From Sequoia sempervirens (taxonomy: Eukaryota; Streptophyta; Pinopsida; Cupressales; Cupressaceae), in assembly GCA_007258455.2 (NCBI GenBank), contig VDFB02254968.1:310001-374000 (forward strand): a DNA stretch of 64,000 nt. The letters are read 5' to 3'. Of this stretch, positions 12,701 to 25,600 are shown in pieces (positions within the stretch are counted from its first letter, which is position 1; each line of letters opens with the position of its first letter). The translations under genes and the position numbers were made by a program. The notes under the pieces are model-generated. The model was not told the DNA's origin. It made no database searches and saw only the letters and a program-made list of their open reading frames with translations.

Positions 12701-13983
12701 TTATGTACCGTCAATTTCAGATACAAAAAGATTCCTACTTATCCTTGGTGCAAAATTTTCAATTTCTAGTATCTATTTTTCCAATCTCTGTGTAATTCTA
12801 CGTTTCCAGCTTTACAATAGTATGTGAACTAAAAGTTCACCCTAAACTACTTTGCAACAATTGCAAACCAGGCCAACCTATTTGTTAGGAATCGTGATCC
12901 TTGAAAGCTCTCCATGCTCTTAAATAATTCTAACTCCTTTGTTAATGTTTCATAAAAATTTGAAAAGATGAGTATCATCCCTGTTAACCTATGTCTTATG
13001 GAATTTTCTGTTTGGTTATATATTTATGAGTAGACACCAACCACAGAAGAAAAATTTAGACGGTTGTTATTTACAAGAAATTCTGAGCCCATCAAAAACA
13101 AATTACGGTCTTTCGGCAGGACAATATCATTCCTTCTGGATGCAGAAATAATATCAGTAGTTTATAATTTTATCCCTTATTCGAATGGGCCAATATTTTG
13201 CAGTTGCAGGAGCCATGGAAAAGTTTGAAGCAGTCGCTGTCAAATTGCTATAAGATAACAGAACAGAATGGATAATGGAGATACAAGGATCAGGCCGGTT
13301 GGCAATGCATTTATGAGAAAAAGGTGAGCACATTCTCATACAAGTCTGAATGAGCAAGACTTGGACGTGCATGCAGAAGCTCAGCAAATTCTCCAAGGCT
13401 TAGCAAGCCAACAAATCACCCCAGGCTTGGGGAGTTTGATATCATGAATCAGCCAACCCCTATAAATATGATACTAGACAACTTATTCACTCTGTTTTCT
13501 CTCAAGTTTTTGTAGAACCTTTTATTCACTTTCTGTTTCGTGATTTTGAAAATTAAATCTAACTGCCATATTATAAGCAAACATCAAATTCATTTTGGAC
13601 AAAAGAGTTAGACTTTTTAATGAATATTTCTTCAGCAGCAGATGCTAAATGGGAAGCATATTGCCTTATCAGTTTCAACTTTCCAACAACTGTGGCAAAA
13701 GGCTTAAGAACTACAATGCAGCAATGAAGGTATTTTACTAGACAATTCTTCATGCCAAGTTTTTCACAATCCTGGTTCAGTGGTCTCAAGGAGTCCAAGT
13801 CATGATACTATGCTCTTACTATGCAAATCCAACCATTAACATTGCAGCAGGATTCTTTTGTCATTGCAAAGGCCTGCACTACACATGATTATGCAAAACC
13901 ATATTTATAACTCTAGCCATCTTTTATATTATTTGCCACCCTAATAATATGCTAAAGTAGTCAGAAAAACCTTTGCTCACATG
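9796..13983. other. Intergenic stretch, no gene seen
   Basis: About 4.2 kb without a recognisable protein. The longest open frames (for example 156 codons at 10758-11228) have no family motif, biased composition or paired splice signals. Two isolated CTATAAATA boxes (about 10302 and 13460) are not followed by a coding region I can identify. A possible SINE lies at 12060-12170. Confidence 0.45.
12060..12170 (-). repeat. Possible tRNA-derived SINE fragment
   Basis: On the minus strand a GGGCCAGCGTG stretch resembling a Pol III A box is followed about 25 nt later by AGGTCTGAACCCCGACC, resembling a B box and the end of a tRNA-like head. The spacing is roughly right, but no complete tRNA fold, 3' tail or target duplication was found. 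Confidence 0.25.
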
Positions 13984-13991
13984 AGTTATAC
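13984..13991. repeat. Target-site duplication, left of hAT-1
   Basis: AGTTATAC precedes the left terminus. The right flank carries AGTTGTAC (17241-17248), a match at 7 of 8 positions. The 8-bp length is diagnostic of hAT transposition. Confidence 0.8.
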
Positions 13992-16900
13992 CTGTGTTAC
14001 CAGTTCGCTGGGCTTTGCCCCCCCGTTTGGGTCTAGTCCAGCCCAAATATGGGTCCAAATTCAGTCCACCTAGGGGACGAGTAGGGTCCTACTTATCGCT
14101 TGTGGGTCCGTCCAGGATGAACCCGGGCATACCCGTAGCAAATTTTACATGTTTCCATGCCTGGGTGGCCAATTTCACCCCTTTTTAAAGTTTTTTAACT
14201 TCTAATTTGGACCAAAAAGCAAAATTTGCTCACCCAAATCCTAAAACGTGATATCCAAGACATCATAAAGACAAATACAAACTCATTTCTAATATTATAA
14301 ATGAAAAACAAAAATATTATTCATCCTTGCTAAACTTTTTTTCTTGCTTGCCATTGCATGAATAAAGTTAAAGATTGATGAGTGAGCATTCCAAACTGGC
14401 TGGTTTGTTATTCCTATGCATTTGCATTTGTTGCAAAGGAGATCGTAGAGGAAGATTTCTACAAAGGAGGTAGTTTTTTTTCGGTTTTTTAATTTTTTTT
14501 CCTACATTTTTTTTTACAAATGAACTCTTGTTTCGTTTTGAAGTTTTTGTTTTGTTTTCATTCTTCCAAGAATCTATAACACATGCTTAATTTTTTAAAT
14601 GAATTAAGTTGTATGTGTCAAGTGGTGGGGGTTATGTTTGGATTTGTGGTGGGGGTTATGTTTGGATTTGTGGTGGGTATGATGTTAGATATTCGAGCTC
14701 ATACAGTCGAGTGAAAGGCCATTTGTGCAACATCCCTAGACTACACATCAAAACTTGCCCAAACAAAGATGGTAAACCCATTCCAAAATCACAAGTCATG
14801 GCATATATTAATGAACAAGAAAAAGAAGATCAAGCAATAGGCCATAAATCAAATCATCTTTTGTCATAAAAAAGATCTCAAGGAATGAAGCCCCCTCCAC
14901 CGCCTTCTAATCTTAACCCTACAAAGTGCCACCCATTTTTGTCCACACCTAAAGAACATGTGGCCTTTACACATAAGAGATCAAAGGGACCATTGGAAAT
15001 GGCATTTCAAAATGAAACTCGAGAGATTGTCGATCAACACATAGCAAGATCTCTCTATGCAAATGGATTGGCATTCAATGTTGTTTGCTCACCATATTGG
15101 TAACAAATGGTGAAAGCAATTAATGAGACTCCAAAAGGGTACAGGGGCTTGGGTGAGAAGGCACCTTATTGGAAAAAGAGATGAAGTTTGTAGAGAAGTC
15201 ATTGATGCCCATAAGGCATTCGTGGGCCAAAACATGGGTGTCCATTGTTTCCAATAGATGAAAAGATGCAAGAAATCGCCCATTGATCAATGTTATTGTA
15301 TTGTCCCCTAAAAGGAAAATATTTTTGAAAGCAATGGATTGTAAAGGGGAGGTAAAGGATGGTGAATTTATTACTAGCATTCTTTATCAAGCCATTGAGG
15401 AAGTCGGCCCTAGAAATGTTGTGCAAGTTATAACAAACAATGCGAAAAATTGCAGAGCAATTGGGGGAGCGTTATTCACACATTTTTTGGACACCTTGTG
15501 CTATTCACTCCTTCAACCTTATGCTACAAAAAATTGGCACCAAAATTGATTGGATCAAACAAGTATATGTTGAGGCTGAAGAGATCCAAATGTTCATCAC
15601 CAACCACCATATGTCACAAGACATATTTAGAACATCCCCGAAACTGAAGCTGCTAAAGGTAAGTTAAGTATGTTTCACTTTAGTAAACTATTTAATTTTT
15701 GTAATTTTTTTTTTTTTAATTTTGATTTTTAAACAAGTTTCTAAGACCTATTTTGCCTCCAACACAATTGTGTTGAGACGACTTGTGAAGGTTCATGAGG
15801 CACTTTCTAACATAGTCATCAGCCCAATTTGGTCCATATGGAGGCAATCTATCACTACAAGGGCAGCCAAGGTTAAGAAAATGATCCTAGATGACATTTG
15901 GGGGATCGTGTTGAATATCTCCTCGGCTTCACCAAGCCCATATTGAGCATGATTTGTTATACCGATATGGATAGGCCTTGTTTGGGTGAGATATATGATG
16001 GCATTGACTCAATGGTTGAGAAGATGAAAGCCATCATAAATGAAAAAGAGCAAGATCTTAAAGGAACTTCCTTCAAACAACTACACAAAATCATTGAAGA
16101 GAGATGGAACAAATGACCACTCCACTACATCTTCTTGCCTTTGCATTGAGTCCCAAATATTATAGTGTTGAGCTCATTTCTATGTCAACAAGAATTGCCC
16201 CACATAGAGATGTTGAAGTCAGTCAAAGGTACAAGGCAGCACTTCACAAACTCTTTCATAGATCATGACATGTGAGATGCAATGAGGATTGAGTTCGTGG
16301 ATTTTGTACACTTCGACTTTAATATTGATGCTCTTTGGAACAAGTATAAGATTGGTGCTCATTGTTGGTACTTCCATAATCATTCACACCTACAACCTTT
16401 TGCAATCAAAATTGTATGCAAGTAAGATTTATTAAAAAATTATTTTATCTTTCAAGTTTTATTTATATTTTACTTTAATAATTTAAGTTTTTAAATTTTC
16501 TAACTCTTAACTCTCTAATTTAGTCTCAGTAGGTTGCTAGTTCATCTAGATCTAAGAGGAATTAGAGCATAGACTCCATCCACTCAGTAAACCACAATCA
16601 ACTACACTCAAAAAATGCAAAGGACTTAGTGTATGTGCATTCAAACTTGTGGCTCCTTACACACAAAGTGGCTACAAGGAAGGGGACACAAGGAAGTGGG
16701 ATATTGAGCCAGAGCATATTGACTTGGATGCTTCCAATTCCCACTTTGCTACATTTAATGTTGAAAATAAGCCAACTAGCGAGCACGAGAGTGCTAGTGC
16801 TAGTGCCAATGCCATTGGCACTATTTGTGGTTCTTCTAATTTACCAGTACCTACATCATCTAATATGGATGGTGATGATAATATTTTTGAAGACCGATAT

Positions 16901-17240
16901 GATGATGTTCAATCAATGATGGTTGATTGTTGACACTTGACATTATTTTTTAATTTTAATATATATCATGACATTCGAGTTTGACTAATTGACATTGCAA
17001 TATTTTTTATTTTTATGGTGGTTTTGTTTATTATACAATATATAATGCTATGTGGTGTATTTTAAACTTAATTACCACTGCAAATATGAATATATTTTTT
17101 ATTTTTATATGTTTTTGTATGGACAAACCCAAAACGAACCCAACCCCCAAAATGAACCCAACCCCCAAAACAAATTGACTGAACCCACAAACCAAACCCT
17201 CGAACCTGAACCTGAACCAATATCAAGATCGATAACTTAG
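13992..17240 (+). mobile_element. hAT transposon copy 1 (decayed)
   Basis: The left terminus reads CTGTGTTACCAGTTCG and the right terminus, reversed, CTAAGTTATCGATC. These are related short terminal inverted repeats, flanked by near-identical 8-bp duplications. GGGTCC-type motifs cluster at the left end and GAACCC-type motifs at the right, the subterminal arrangement also seen in hAT copy 2. The inside carries a broken copy of the same three-exon transposase. Length is 3249 bp against 3536 bp for copy 2. Both termini and the coding similarity are seen directly; family membership (BED/DUF659/hAT dimerisation type) is established knowledge. Confidence 0.88.
14609..16933 (+). pseudogene. hAT-1 transposase pseudogene
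   Basis: Corresponds exon by exon to the intact transposase of hAT copy 2. Exon 1 (about 14620-15658) has a BED-like start and the DUF659 catalytic region, interrupted by stops and frameshifts. An intron with GTAAGT at 15659 precedes exon 2 (about 15737-16420). Exon 3 (about 16530-16933) carries the dimerisation region, where the conserved ERNWS motif has become KRN followed by a stop. A 24-bp tandem duplication near 14633-14680 repeats GGGYVWIC and disrupts the CX2C zinc-finger spacing. It cannot encode an active transposase. Confidence 0.85.
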
Positions 17241-17248
17241 AGTTGTAC
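17241..17248. repeat. Target-site duplication, right of hAT-1
   Basis: AGTTGTAC directly follows the right terminus and pairs with AGTTATAC at 13984-13991, with one mismatch. Confidence 0.8.
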
Positions 17249-17332
17249 CAACAAACAAACAAAGATTCAATATTTTCTTGTAGAATTATACTCAATTTAA
17301 GATGGTTAAATTGAAATCAAGAAAGTCGATAA

Positions 17333-17520
17333 TACACAATGCCAAGTGAAATAGAATGGCAATAAAGTAGCGGATGGTCTAGCCAATTGGGCTCTTGACA
17401 ACTACAACGTTATTTGTTATGGTTTACCACCTTAGTGGTGATTGACCAAGCTTCAATGAGGATCTGAGAAAGATTGTGGATTCTGATTTGTCCTAATGAA
17501 TTCTAATATGTGTCATTTTC
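17333..17520 (+). pseudogene. Possible LINE RNase H tail remnant
   Basis: A short plus-strand frame reads NGNKVADGLANWALDN, closely resembling the RNase H end (GN.VAD.LAN.A) common in plant LINE open reading frames. Stops lie on both sides and no reverse transcriptase is seen nearby. It lies between hAT-1 and the G6PD 3' end. Confidence 0.4.
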
Positions 17521-17852
17521 TCTATATTACCCAAGCTTGGACTAATAACTTTCAGGCCTGGCATAGTCGAATATGTACACATTGATTTCTTTATAATATG
17601 TGCACTTTGATTTCTATCTGCAATTTACTAAGCTTTATCCCAGAAGCTTTCTAATCTCATGGACTGTACAAACCTCATGTTCATTATAGCATTATGAATG
17701 TTAAATACAAAATTCAAGCTATGATTTCTAGAGAAGAGCTTCAGAAGCAAGAACGCGAAGATATATTACAGAACTTGATTCTCTTACTTAAGCTTTGTAG
17801 GCATGAAATTTTCTCAGAAACAAAGCTTGTGATAGATTGTTGGTAATCATCT

Positions 17853-17858
17853 TTTATT
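17853..17858 (-). promoter_or_regulatory. Candidate polyadenylation signal of G6PD
   Basis: AATAAA on the minus strand, about 340 bp past the stop codon at 18198. The motif is common by chance in AT-rich DNA and no transcript end is known, so this is only a candidate. The 3' untranslated region would be 18197 down to about 17830. Confidence 0.3.
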
Positions 17859-18197
17859 TCACTCTGGGGCCTGGTAAGGGCCACATTGCATAGAGAATGT
17901 CCCTTAAACACCTAAGTTTCCTTAACATGGAACCACACCAAAAACCCAACTAAACCCTCCTCAATTGTATGCAACTCTCATCCTGCTTTTTGCAAAAGCC
18001 CTGCCTTACGATTATTTATCATCTATCATTCACTACAAATGCCAGATTTGAACACAACTAAAACAATTCTAAGAAAATCCTCTGCCTTAAGCTCCAAATC
18101 GTAACAGAGTTCTTTGAGACGTGACAGTCAACAATAATGTCTTGACCAATGAAAAATATCTATGCCAAAGTGCCATGTAAAAATGACACCAAAGTAG

Positions 18198-18456
18198 TCA
18201 TAACTGCAGAGGATCTGCACTTGTATCACCCCATCTGACATTGTATTTAGCTGCCAGATAATGTGCTCCCACTGGGCCTCGACTGCCATATGGATAAAGC
18301 TCAGGTGAAATCTTCTTTGATTCTAATTCTTTCAACAATGGTGTGAATAGAGACCATGCTGCATCCAGTTCATCACTTCTGATGAACAAGCGTCGCTCCC
18401 CTTCAATTGCATCCAAAATCAGTCGTTCATAAGCATCCGGAATTTCCCCAGAATAC
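18198..18456 (-). CDS. G6PD last exon
   Basis: Starts after a CTCAG acceptor, encodes [16 protein letters not shown] and the conserved C-terminal stretch ending [10 protein letters not shown], then TGA at 18200-18198. 259 nt. The tail after VRWGD is longer than in many plant homologues and unlike them. Confidence 0.93.
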
Positions 18457-21400
18457 CTGAGACAGCAAACATGAAAAATCATATATAAATCAGAAATTAC
18501 TGTAGTATACTTCTGAATATTCTGACTATAAGAAAGAGATCCATTACTGTTGTACAAATTGGCAAGCAATTTGTTACTCAGTCCTCACCTTGCTGCATAA
18601 TGAAGATTCAAATTACTTCGGTCTAGCCTCATGCCCAAACCTGGAATCTTATTGTTAATTTTCAGGTAGATAGCTTCATCAGGTTGGACACGAATGACAA
18701 GCTCATTGGTAGCTCTGTCCAAATCTGTTCCAAATTTTCTCTTGTACAAGTTCCCTGGAACATGTCTAAACTGAACCCTAATTTCTGCACTAGAAAGTTG
18801 CAAAAACATACGAACAGGAAAGTCAAGCGGTCATTTTAAAAAAGTTTGCGGGTATATATAAGAGAGTTAAAGCTTGTTCTTTGTCTATATTTTTGTCCAA
18901 TTGCAAATTGCAGAATACCAAAAGACAACAATCATACCGTCTATTATGTAAAGCCTTTCCAGCTTTCATAAGGAATGGTACACCATCCCATCTGGAATTG
19001 TCAATGAAAAGAGCTGCTGCTGCGAATGTTGGAGTTAAGCTATCTTTGGGCACTGTCTTATCATCTGTATAGCCAGGATATGTCACACCACCTTTAACAT
19101 GGCTCTTATATTGACCAATTACAACGTTTTCAAGTTGCAATGGCATCATTGAGCGCAACACTTTGACCTGAAAATATAAAATAAAGTTACTCAGCCCAAT
19201 AAATCATCTCTTTCCCTAGATTAAAATGTCTAGCACATGGACCCAAGTATGAAAGATATAAACTAAAATATTAGTGAAAAATATGTCCTAAACTCCACTA
19301 AGGCTCATAACTGAGTTTCAACTTGCCTTTTCATTCCGTATGTCTTCTGCATCCAAACTGACTGGTGTTTCCATTGCAAAAAGAGCTAATATTTGAAGCA
19401 GATGGTTCTGCATTATATCCCGGATAATCCCATAGTTATCAAAGTACCTATACATGACCATTAGAAAGAAACAACATTTTGAAAAAGTCAAATGATCAGT
19501 TCAATATCACCAAGACTTGGTTATAGTAGTGGTAAAAATCACCACGCTAGATTTTAGCCTTACCCTCCTCGACCTTCTGTTCCAAAGTCCTCTGAAAAAA
19601 TCAGTTGTACGTTCCTTATATATTGCCTTGACCACAAGGGTTCAAAAACAAGATTGGAAAACCTTAGAACAGAAAGATTTTCAACAAGTTCCTTTCCCAG
19701 ATAATGATCAATCCTGTTTGACAAAGATACACAAGTTAGCATAGCAACCAAGCTTAAGTATTATATATAAAAGACTTTTATTTAAAAAGGAAATCTTTCA
19801 GAAGTAAAACAACCAAAAATTTGAAAATTTCTGGAGTATAAACACAGACTGATAGTATGTACCGGTAAATCTGCTCCTCAGATAAGTGTTGTTTCAGACC
19901 TCTTGTGAGTTCCGCAGATGACTCAGAATCCCGACCAAAAGGCTTTTCAACGATTACTCGAGTCCATCCATTAGCAGAAGATGAAGAACGACTAGCACAC
20001 CTTGCCACATCCACAAAAATATTTGGAGGGATGGACAAGTAAAATAATCGATTTGCCACTCTCCCTGCCTGTCATGTCAAGCCATCCCAGATACAGCAAA
20101 TCTTCTTTTGTTGACAACAAAAATAAATATATATTGCAAAAAAGCAAATTACAAAAAGCAGTACTTAATGGAAACCAGAGGGACTGAAATTGGAGGTTAT
20201 ACTTTACAAAAACCAGCTTTTTCAAGCTTATAAACCTTGGACAGCCAGTAGATAATAATGCCATAGGAAATTATAGTAGTGGGAGCAGAAGTAACACTAA
20301 GCACTAAATGATAGCATAAATTCTGAAACTAAACAAACAAGAGTATAAATCCTATGATCCCCACTAAGAAAGAGTCGGATTATTTCCTAGAAAGGAGATG
20401 GTGGTACAATCTTCCTCTAGATGTTGGTACTTTTGTTAACTCCAATGAAGCTGATTTGACAGAGGAACCCCTTGAAGGATGTAATCCTTATGAAAATTGA
20501 GGCTGCTGTGATGCACTACTTGAGTAGATTTGTCATGTTTTTATGCATTTTAAAGTTAAAAGAGTGATAAATTTAGATCTTAATGATGATTAAGATCATT
20601 GCTTAATCTGTGATTTCAGTCTTCCGATCATATAAAGTTGAACTATTTAAATGATATTGACATTTGAAGAATGTATAGTTAACATTGACTCTTGTTATTT
20701 ATGTAAATTAATGTGTTTTAATTGGACTATTAATCCTCTCTCTATTGCTATTTGTATGAGGTACACAACACGAAGAAGAGAAAGTATATAGGAGGATGTG
20801 TTTCAGCAAAAGATGACAAAAGGAATAGAGAAAAGAAATGGAACTGAGTGATTACACACATACTTTCGCATTCATTTTGGTTGTGATGACTGGTTGTTGG
20901 CATTTTGAAGATTCACGTGCATTTTTAGTCATTAGGATTTGTGTCTTGGTCTGTTAGGAGACAGCTGCATGAATGCTCTCATTATGATTGTTAAATTTTT
21001 TCTCCCATAGAGACACCTTAAACTTTCCAGCTAAAAGAATACATACATATGGACACTTGTCTTGCACATTGGATTTTGATATTGATGTGTTTTCTTAAAG
21101 GAATCCAGGTGGATGGAACCCAACCTAGTAACAACAATTTTGATTTATGATTTGTAAGACTTCAGTAAACCTCATAATGATCACCCTAACATGATCACAT
21201 TAGTCAGATTTTGTTGATGACTTTGCTCTGATCTCTCTTGACTCGGGCACTCCATGATGAGCATTTAAGTTTTATAGATAGCCTGAGTCTGGGGGGTGGC
21301 CTTGAACAAATAAATTTGCTGCCATTTTAGTGGAGGAACAGCTCCTTGTTAATACACTCCCACTTGGTTCATTTCTTCAGTTCTGATTGTAAAACAGGGG

Positions 21401-22560
21401 CCTTGTCTTTGTGGGCTTTGTTTGATAGACAACAATGAGGCACTGCATTTGAGAAGTGATGTGCATTGTGGACAGCAAGAAACTTACTGTTTTGTGTAGG
21501 AAAGAAGAAAACACAATTGCCGATTTTGTTGCTTAGCAGATGCCAGTATTTTGGGTCTTCACCTTGATAGTGGGAGGCCGTTTTTGTTGGGTGTTCTTTT
21601 ACTTCTCTTCTCAAGCTTGGACGTTACCAAATCAGTATACACATTGGTTTGAATGTAATATCCCCAATGGGATCTGCCCTAAAATTCTGAAATTAAATTT
21701 CTAACTTCTGCCCTAGATTTCTGCACTTTAGATTTCTGCTCAAAACCCCAATTTCTGATTTTTATTTTCTGATTTCAAACAAAATATCACAGTGAACATA
21801 CAAGTGCCCAAAAATGACAAATAAACATGCCAAATGATGCTACCAATTGATATTCATATCAAACATGAAATCCACCATGAAAATCACAAGATAGTGCATC
21901 CAAATGCAACATACAGAACTGATTTTCTGTAGATAACTTCTGCTGTTACAAAACTGAATATTCTTGACTGATTTTACAAAGAACTCAAGAGATTAGACAT
22001 GCCAAACATATGCCCAAATTTCTGCTCTACAAATCAGATCTGAAACTATGATTATACATACCAAATATATACAAAATAGTCTTCAAATATTAAACCCTAG
22101 ATGGGAAAATTTCCTCCTTGGTAAGTGCTTAGGGTTTGCTGCTCCAAATATGCAAAATCGGCCCCCAAAGATGGGTGCTCAGGTCTGCTCCAAGTGGCAC
22201 TCCAAATTAGGGCAAAACCCTAATGTAATCTGCTCACAAAATGCCACAATAATTCTGCTCCAAATCTAATCTATAAATCTGATTAAGCAATGGTGCTCCA
22301 ACTTCCAAATGTCTCCAATGAAGTGCAAATAGAACTCCGTTATGAGTCCTCCACAAGATGAGCTAGCTTTTCGTCAAACTCGCCGTATTCACAAGGGTTT
22401 TAATCCTTGGAATTAAGCCCAAGAAAAGTTGCAGCCAAAGAGAAGAATCTCCAAATGAAAATATGATATGAATGGATGCCAAATGACTTGCACTTTACTT
22501 TCTTTTATAGCCCTCCTAAAAAAACCTTAACAAAGCTGACCTCCTTTATTTTATTTTATT

Positions 22561-22601
<41 letters not shown>

Positions 22602-25600
22602 TTTTTATTTTTATTTCCTCCAATCTTGGCCGACCCCAATAAAGTATTCTTATTTTATTTTATTTATTATTTATTGTATTTAATTAATTATATTTTTATA
22701 TTTTAATATTATATAATATATATACTAATGTTTAAAAACATTATTAAAATAGGGTGGATTTAGGGCAAGAAAAAGGGGACATTACAGTCCTCCCTTCCCG
22801 GAATTGTTTGCCCACAAGCAATTGCAAGCCTGGATACTACCAAAACAACCTCAAGTGGCAAATCTCTCCAACTACTCAAGTACTCCATGATCACCCTGCG
22901 TCTCAACTTGTGGCTACTCCTCCCATAGCAAATATGAAGAATGGTATGCAAAGTGAGTTCTGGTGACCATAAATGAAACAATACCATCCATACACATTCA
23001 AACTCAAGTCTGCTCCATCCCTCAACCTCTGAAATTTTGTTCCTTGACCATGTAACTTGTTTGTGTAGCTGTAGGAACAAGAATACCAAATCATCAACCT
23101 CTAATGTCATCAACTCTCTTCCTTCAAAAGCTTCTTTGTCCATAAATGCTAAGTCTATCAAAGACAAAGCATCATACATATCCAAAGCCTTAAAAAATGT
23201 CATGCCTACCAACATATGATAGATGATATCATGACTTCTAAAGCACAACCACCTACACCAAACCATCCGCTACTCCACTCTAATACAAATATCACTTGAC
23301 CAAAAATTGTGAAGCAACTCACAAAGATCCCTATGAAGTATTATATCAATCACACCAACACCAGGATCCTAAGTTTTTACACCATCACACCAACTGAAAA
23401 TGAATAGATAAGTGTCTTTCATCATGCCATCATAACAAACTATCCTCCTAGACCTGAATTGTCTCATATGGATGTGAAAAGTGTCCATATGTGCATCACC
23501 AAGCATGCATATCTGCTCTAGGCTGCTGGTGCAAATCAGAACAACACAGTGAAAACTGGAAATCAGACCTATGATCATGCCACGAATGCTTCTACTGTCA
23601 TAAGATGATAGGATCTCATCATCATACAACCTCCCAACGCTGTAGTGACAATCCCATGCATACCAATCCATCCAAACAGCTACAAACGTCAATGGGTAGT
23701 CTGAAAACTCCATGATCAGCAATTTAGAACAGCCATCAATCATCAAGGAGTGAGCCGAAAACCAATAGATTGGGTCTGAAAATTTTTTGCTCTCACGCTC
23801 ATTTCCATATCTTGGACCATAGTCCAACTGAAACTCAACATCCCCATGAACATACAACTCCAAATCAGATACCTCCATGACATCTCCTACAAGTTTTGAA
23901 GCAAGGAGAGCATTGTGTTCACTCAAAGGATCATCATCATGATAGCATGGTGTCAAAACATAAGTAGGCTCATTGAGCTCTCCAAGAATGGTAAAACTCT
24001 TAACCAAATCTGAATTACAAATGTTCTTCTCTACATATGCATAACAATCATTATTTCCTGGTCCACAAGGTATATATACAACCTCCACCTCCTTAACCTT
24101 GACTTGAGCCTTCAGTTGGCTCCCCAAATGATGTGTTTCACGAACCCTATGATTAAAATCATTTGTACAAAATAAATTTTCTGATTTGTTTTCAAAACCA
24201 TACCTCTCAACAAGTTCATGGGAATCTGATTGGTCTCCATTTTCTACCATCATAGTTTCTTCCCTTGAAAGTATTAGAGATTGATGAAGAAGTGTATCTC
24301 GCTACTGCCTCTCATGATCCATGTGACTGAATTGTTCCCTGATATTATGTAGGTGTTGTTTTGCTTGAGCAGCCAACAACTTGGCTTCCCTAGCCCTCCT
24401 TAGCCACTCATCACACATGTTTTGAGTCCTCTTTACATCTTTTATGCTCTGATGCACAAAGTCAGATTGTTTGTGGCTTGGATCCACAACCGTTACCTCA
24501 TGCCTAGCCATCAAATCTTTAGTATTAATGAGGTAGGGTTTCTTACCACTATCATCCTCACATAATTTGTCTATCACCTTATGATTATGTGAAGATAATG
24601 GACTGCTGTCGCAAAACAGAAAATCAGACCCTACCTCATGTCTTTGTGTAGTGTCTTCAAGGTCCCCAACACCTCTTCCTTTATTGTTTATGCTCTATAT
24701 CAAGTGTTGATCTAGTGGATGTGTCCAACTCAAAATCATATCATTTTTCATGATTTTTGCCTCATGGCTGCATCTTATATCTTCATGTGTACATGTTTTT
24801 TCCATCCTTAAGACTTCACAATAGGGTCCCTCAAATTCTTCATCTCTTTGTCTAATCTTCACACTCTTTGTATAGGATTGTTGTTCATTGGATGTAGCTG
24901 CCATAGATGATTGAGTTTCTGCTATGGATGATGAAAAATGTGCCAAGCTCAACTCGAAACAAAGCTCATCAACCTCAATTTTTGATTCCTGAAGGGCCAT
25001 TTGAGTGCTCTTCAAGGAATCCATAGTAGCCTTAAGCTCATAGATAAGCTTATCAACTTCATCTTCTTTCCCTCTTAGTGCATCAAAATATATCTCTATC
25101 TGAAATTAGTGTAGGTAATTTGATTTTATTACCACCAAGGCTTCTTTGAGTACCTGTAAGCTATGTTACCAGATTCGCCAATATAGGCCCCGGGTTCGGT
25201 TCGGGTTCGGTTCGGATCCGGAATTCGAGTCCGGTCCGCCCAAATTCGCTGTGGGTCCGAAAATGGGCCTATGGGTTCGGCCAGGGTTCGGACCCCTGAC
25301 TGTGGGTCCGGCCAGGGTTCGAAAATTTCGAACCCAGGCAGAATTTCGCGCCCAGCGCGATTTTTAACACGTTTTTTGACTTTTTTAATATTTTTTTGAC
25401 TTTTTTTTTTACTTTTAAATAGTTTTTTATTCTTTCTAACCCTAATACTTGCCTCAAAAACATGAAATAGGTAAAGTGAAACTCATTTTACCAATTTGTG
25501 AATGAGAAAAAAGGATTTTTTGCCTCCATTGCTGAACTTTCTCTTTTGCTTGCACAAGCTGGAATAGACTTGAAGGCTGATCGTAGATTGTTCAAAGTTG

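Noticed and set aside
13450..13470. CCCTATAAATATG as a gene promoter
   Set aside because: No coding region follows on the plus strand before hAT-1; such boxes arise often by chance in AT-rich DNA.
18457..18569. Upstream extension of the last G6PD exon (frame opening MLANLYNSN)
   Set aside because: These codons are intron sequence: a CTCAG acceptor and the conserved [12 protein letters not shown] junction place the exon start at 18456.
22544..22616. ATTT repeat as a separate feature of interest
   Set aside because: An ordinary microsatellite inside an LTR, with a counterpart in the sister LTR.
23369..24253. 294-codon open frame considered as a host gene or missing G6PD exon
   Set aside because: It lies between the LTRs of the non-autonomous element on the same strand, and no G6PD motif such as GASGDLAK occurs. 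The flanking exons already join without a gap.
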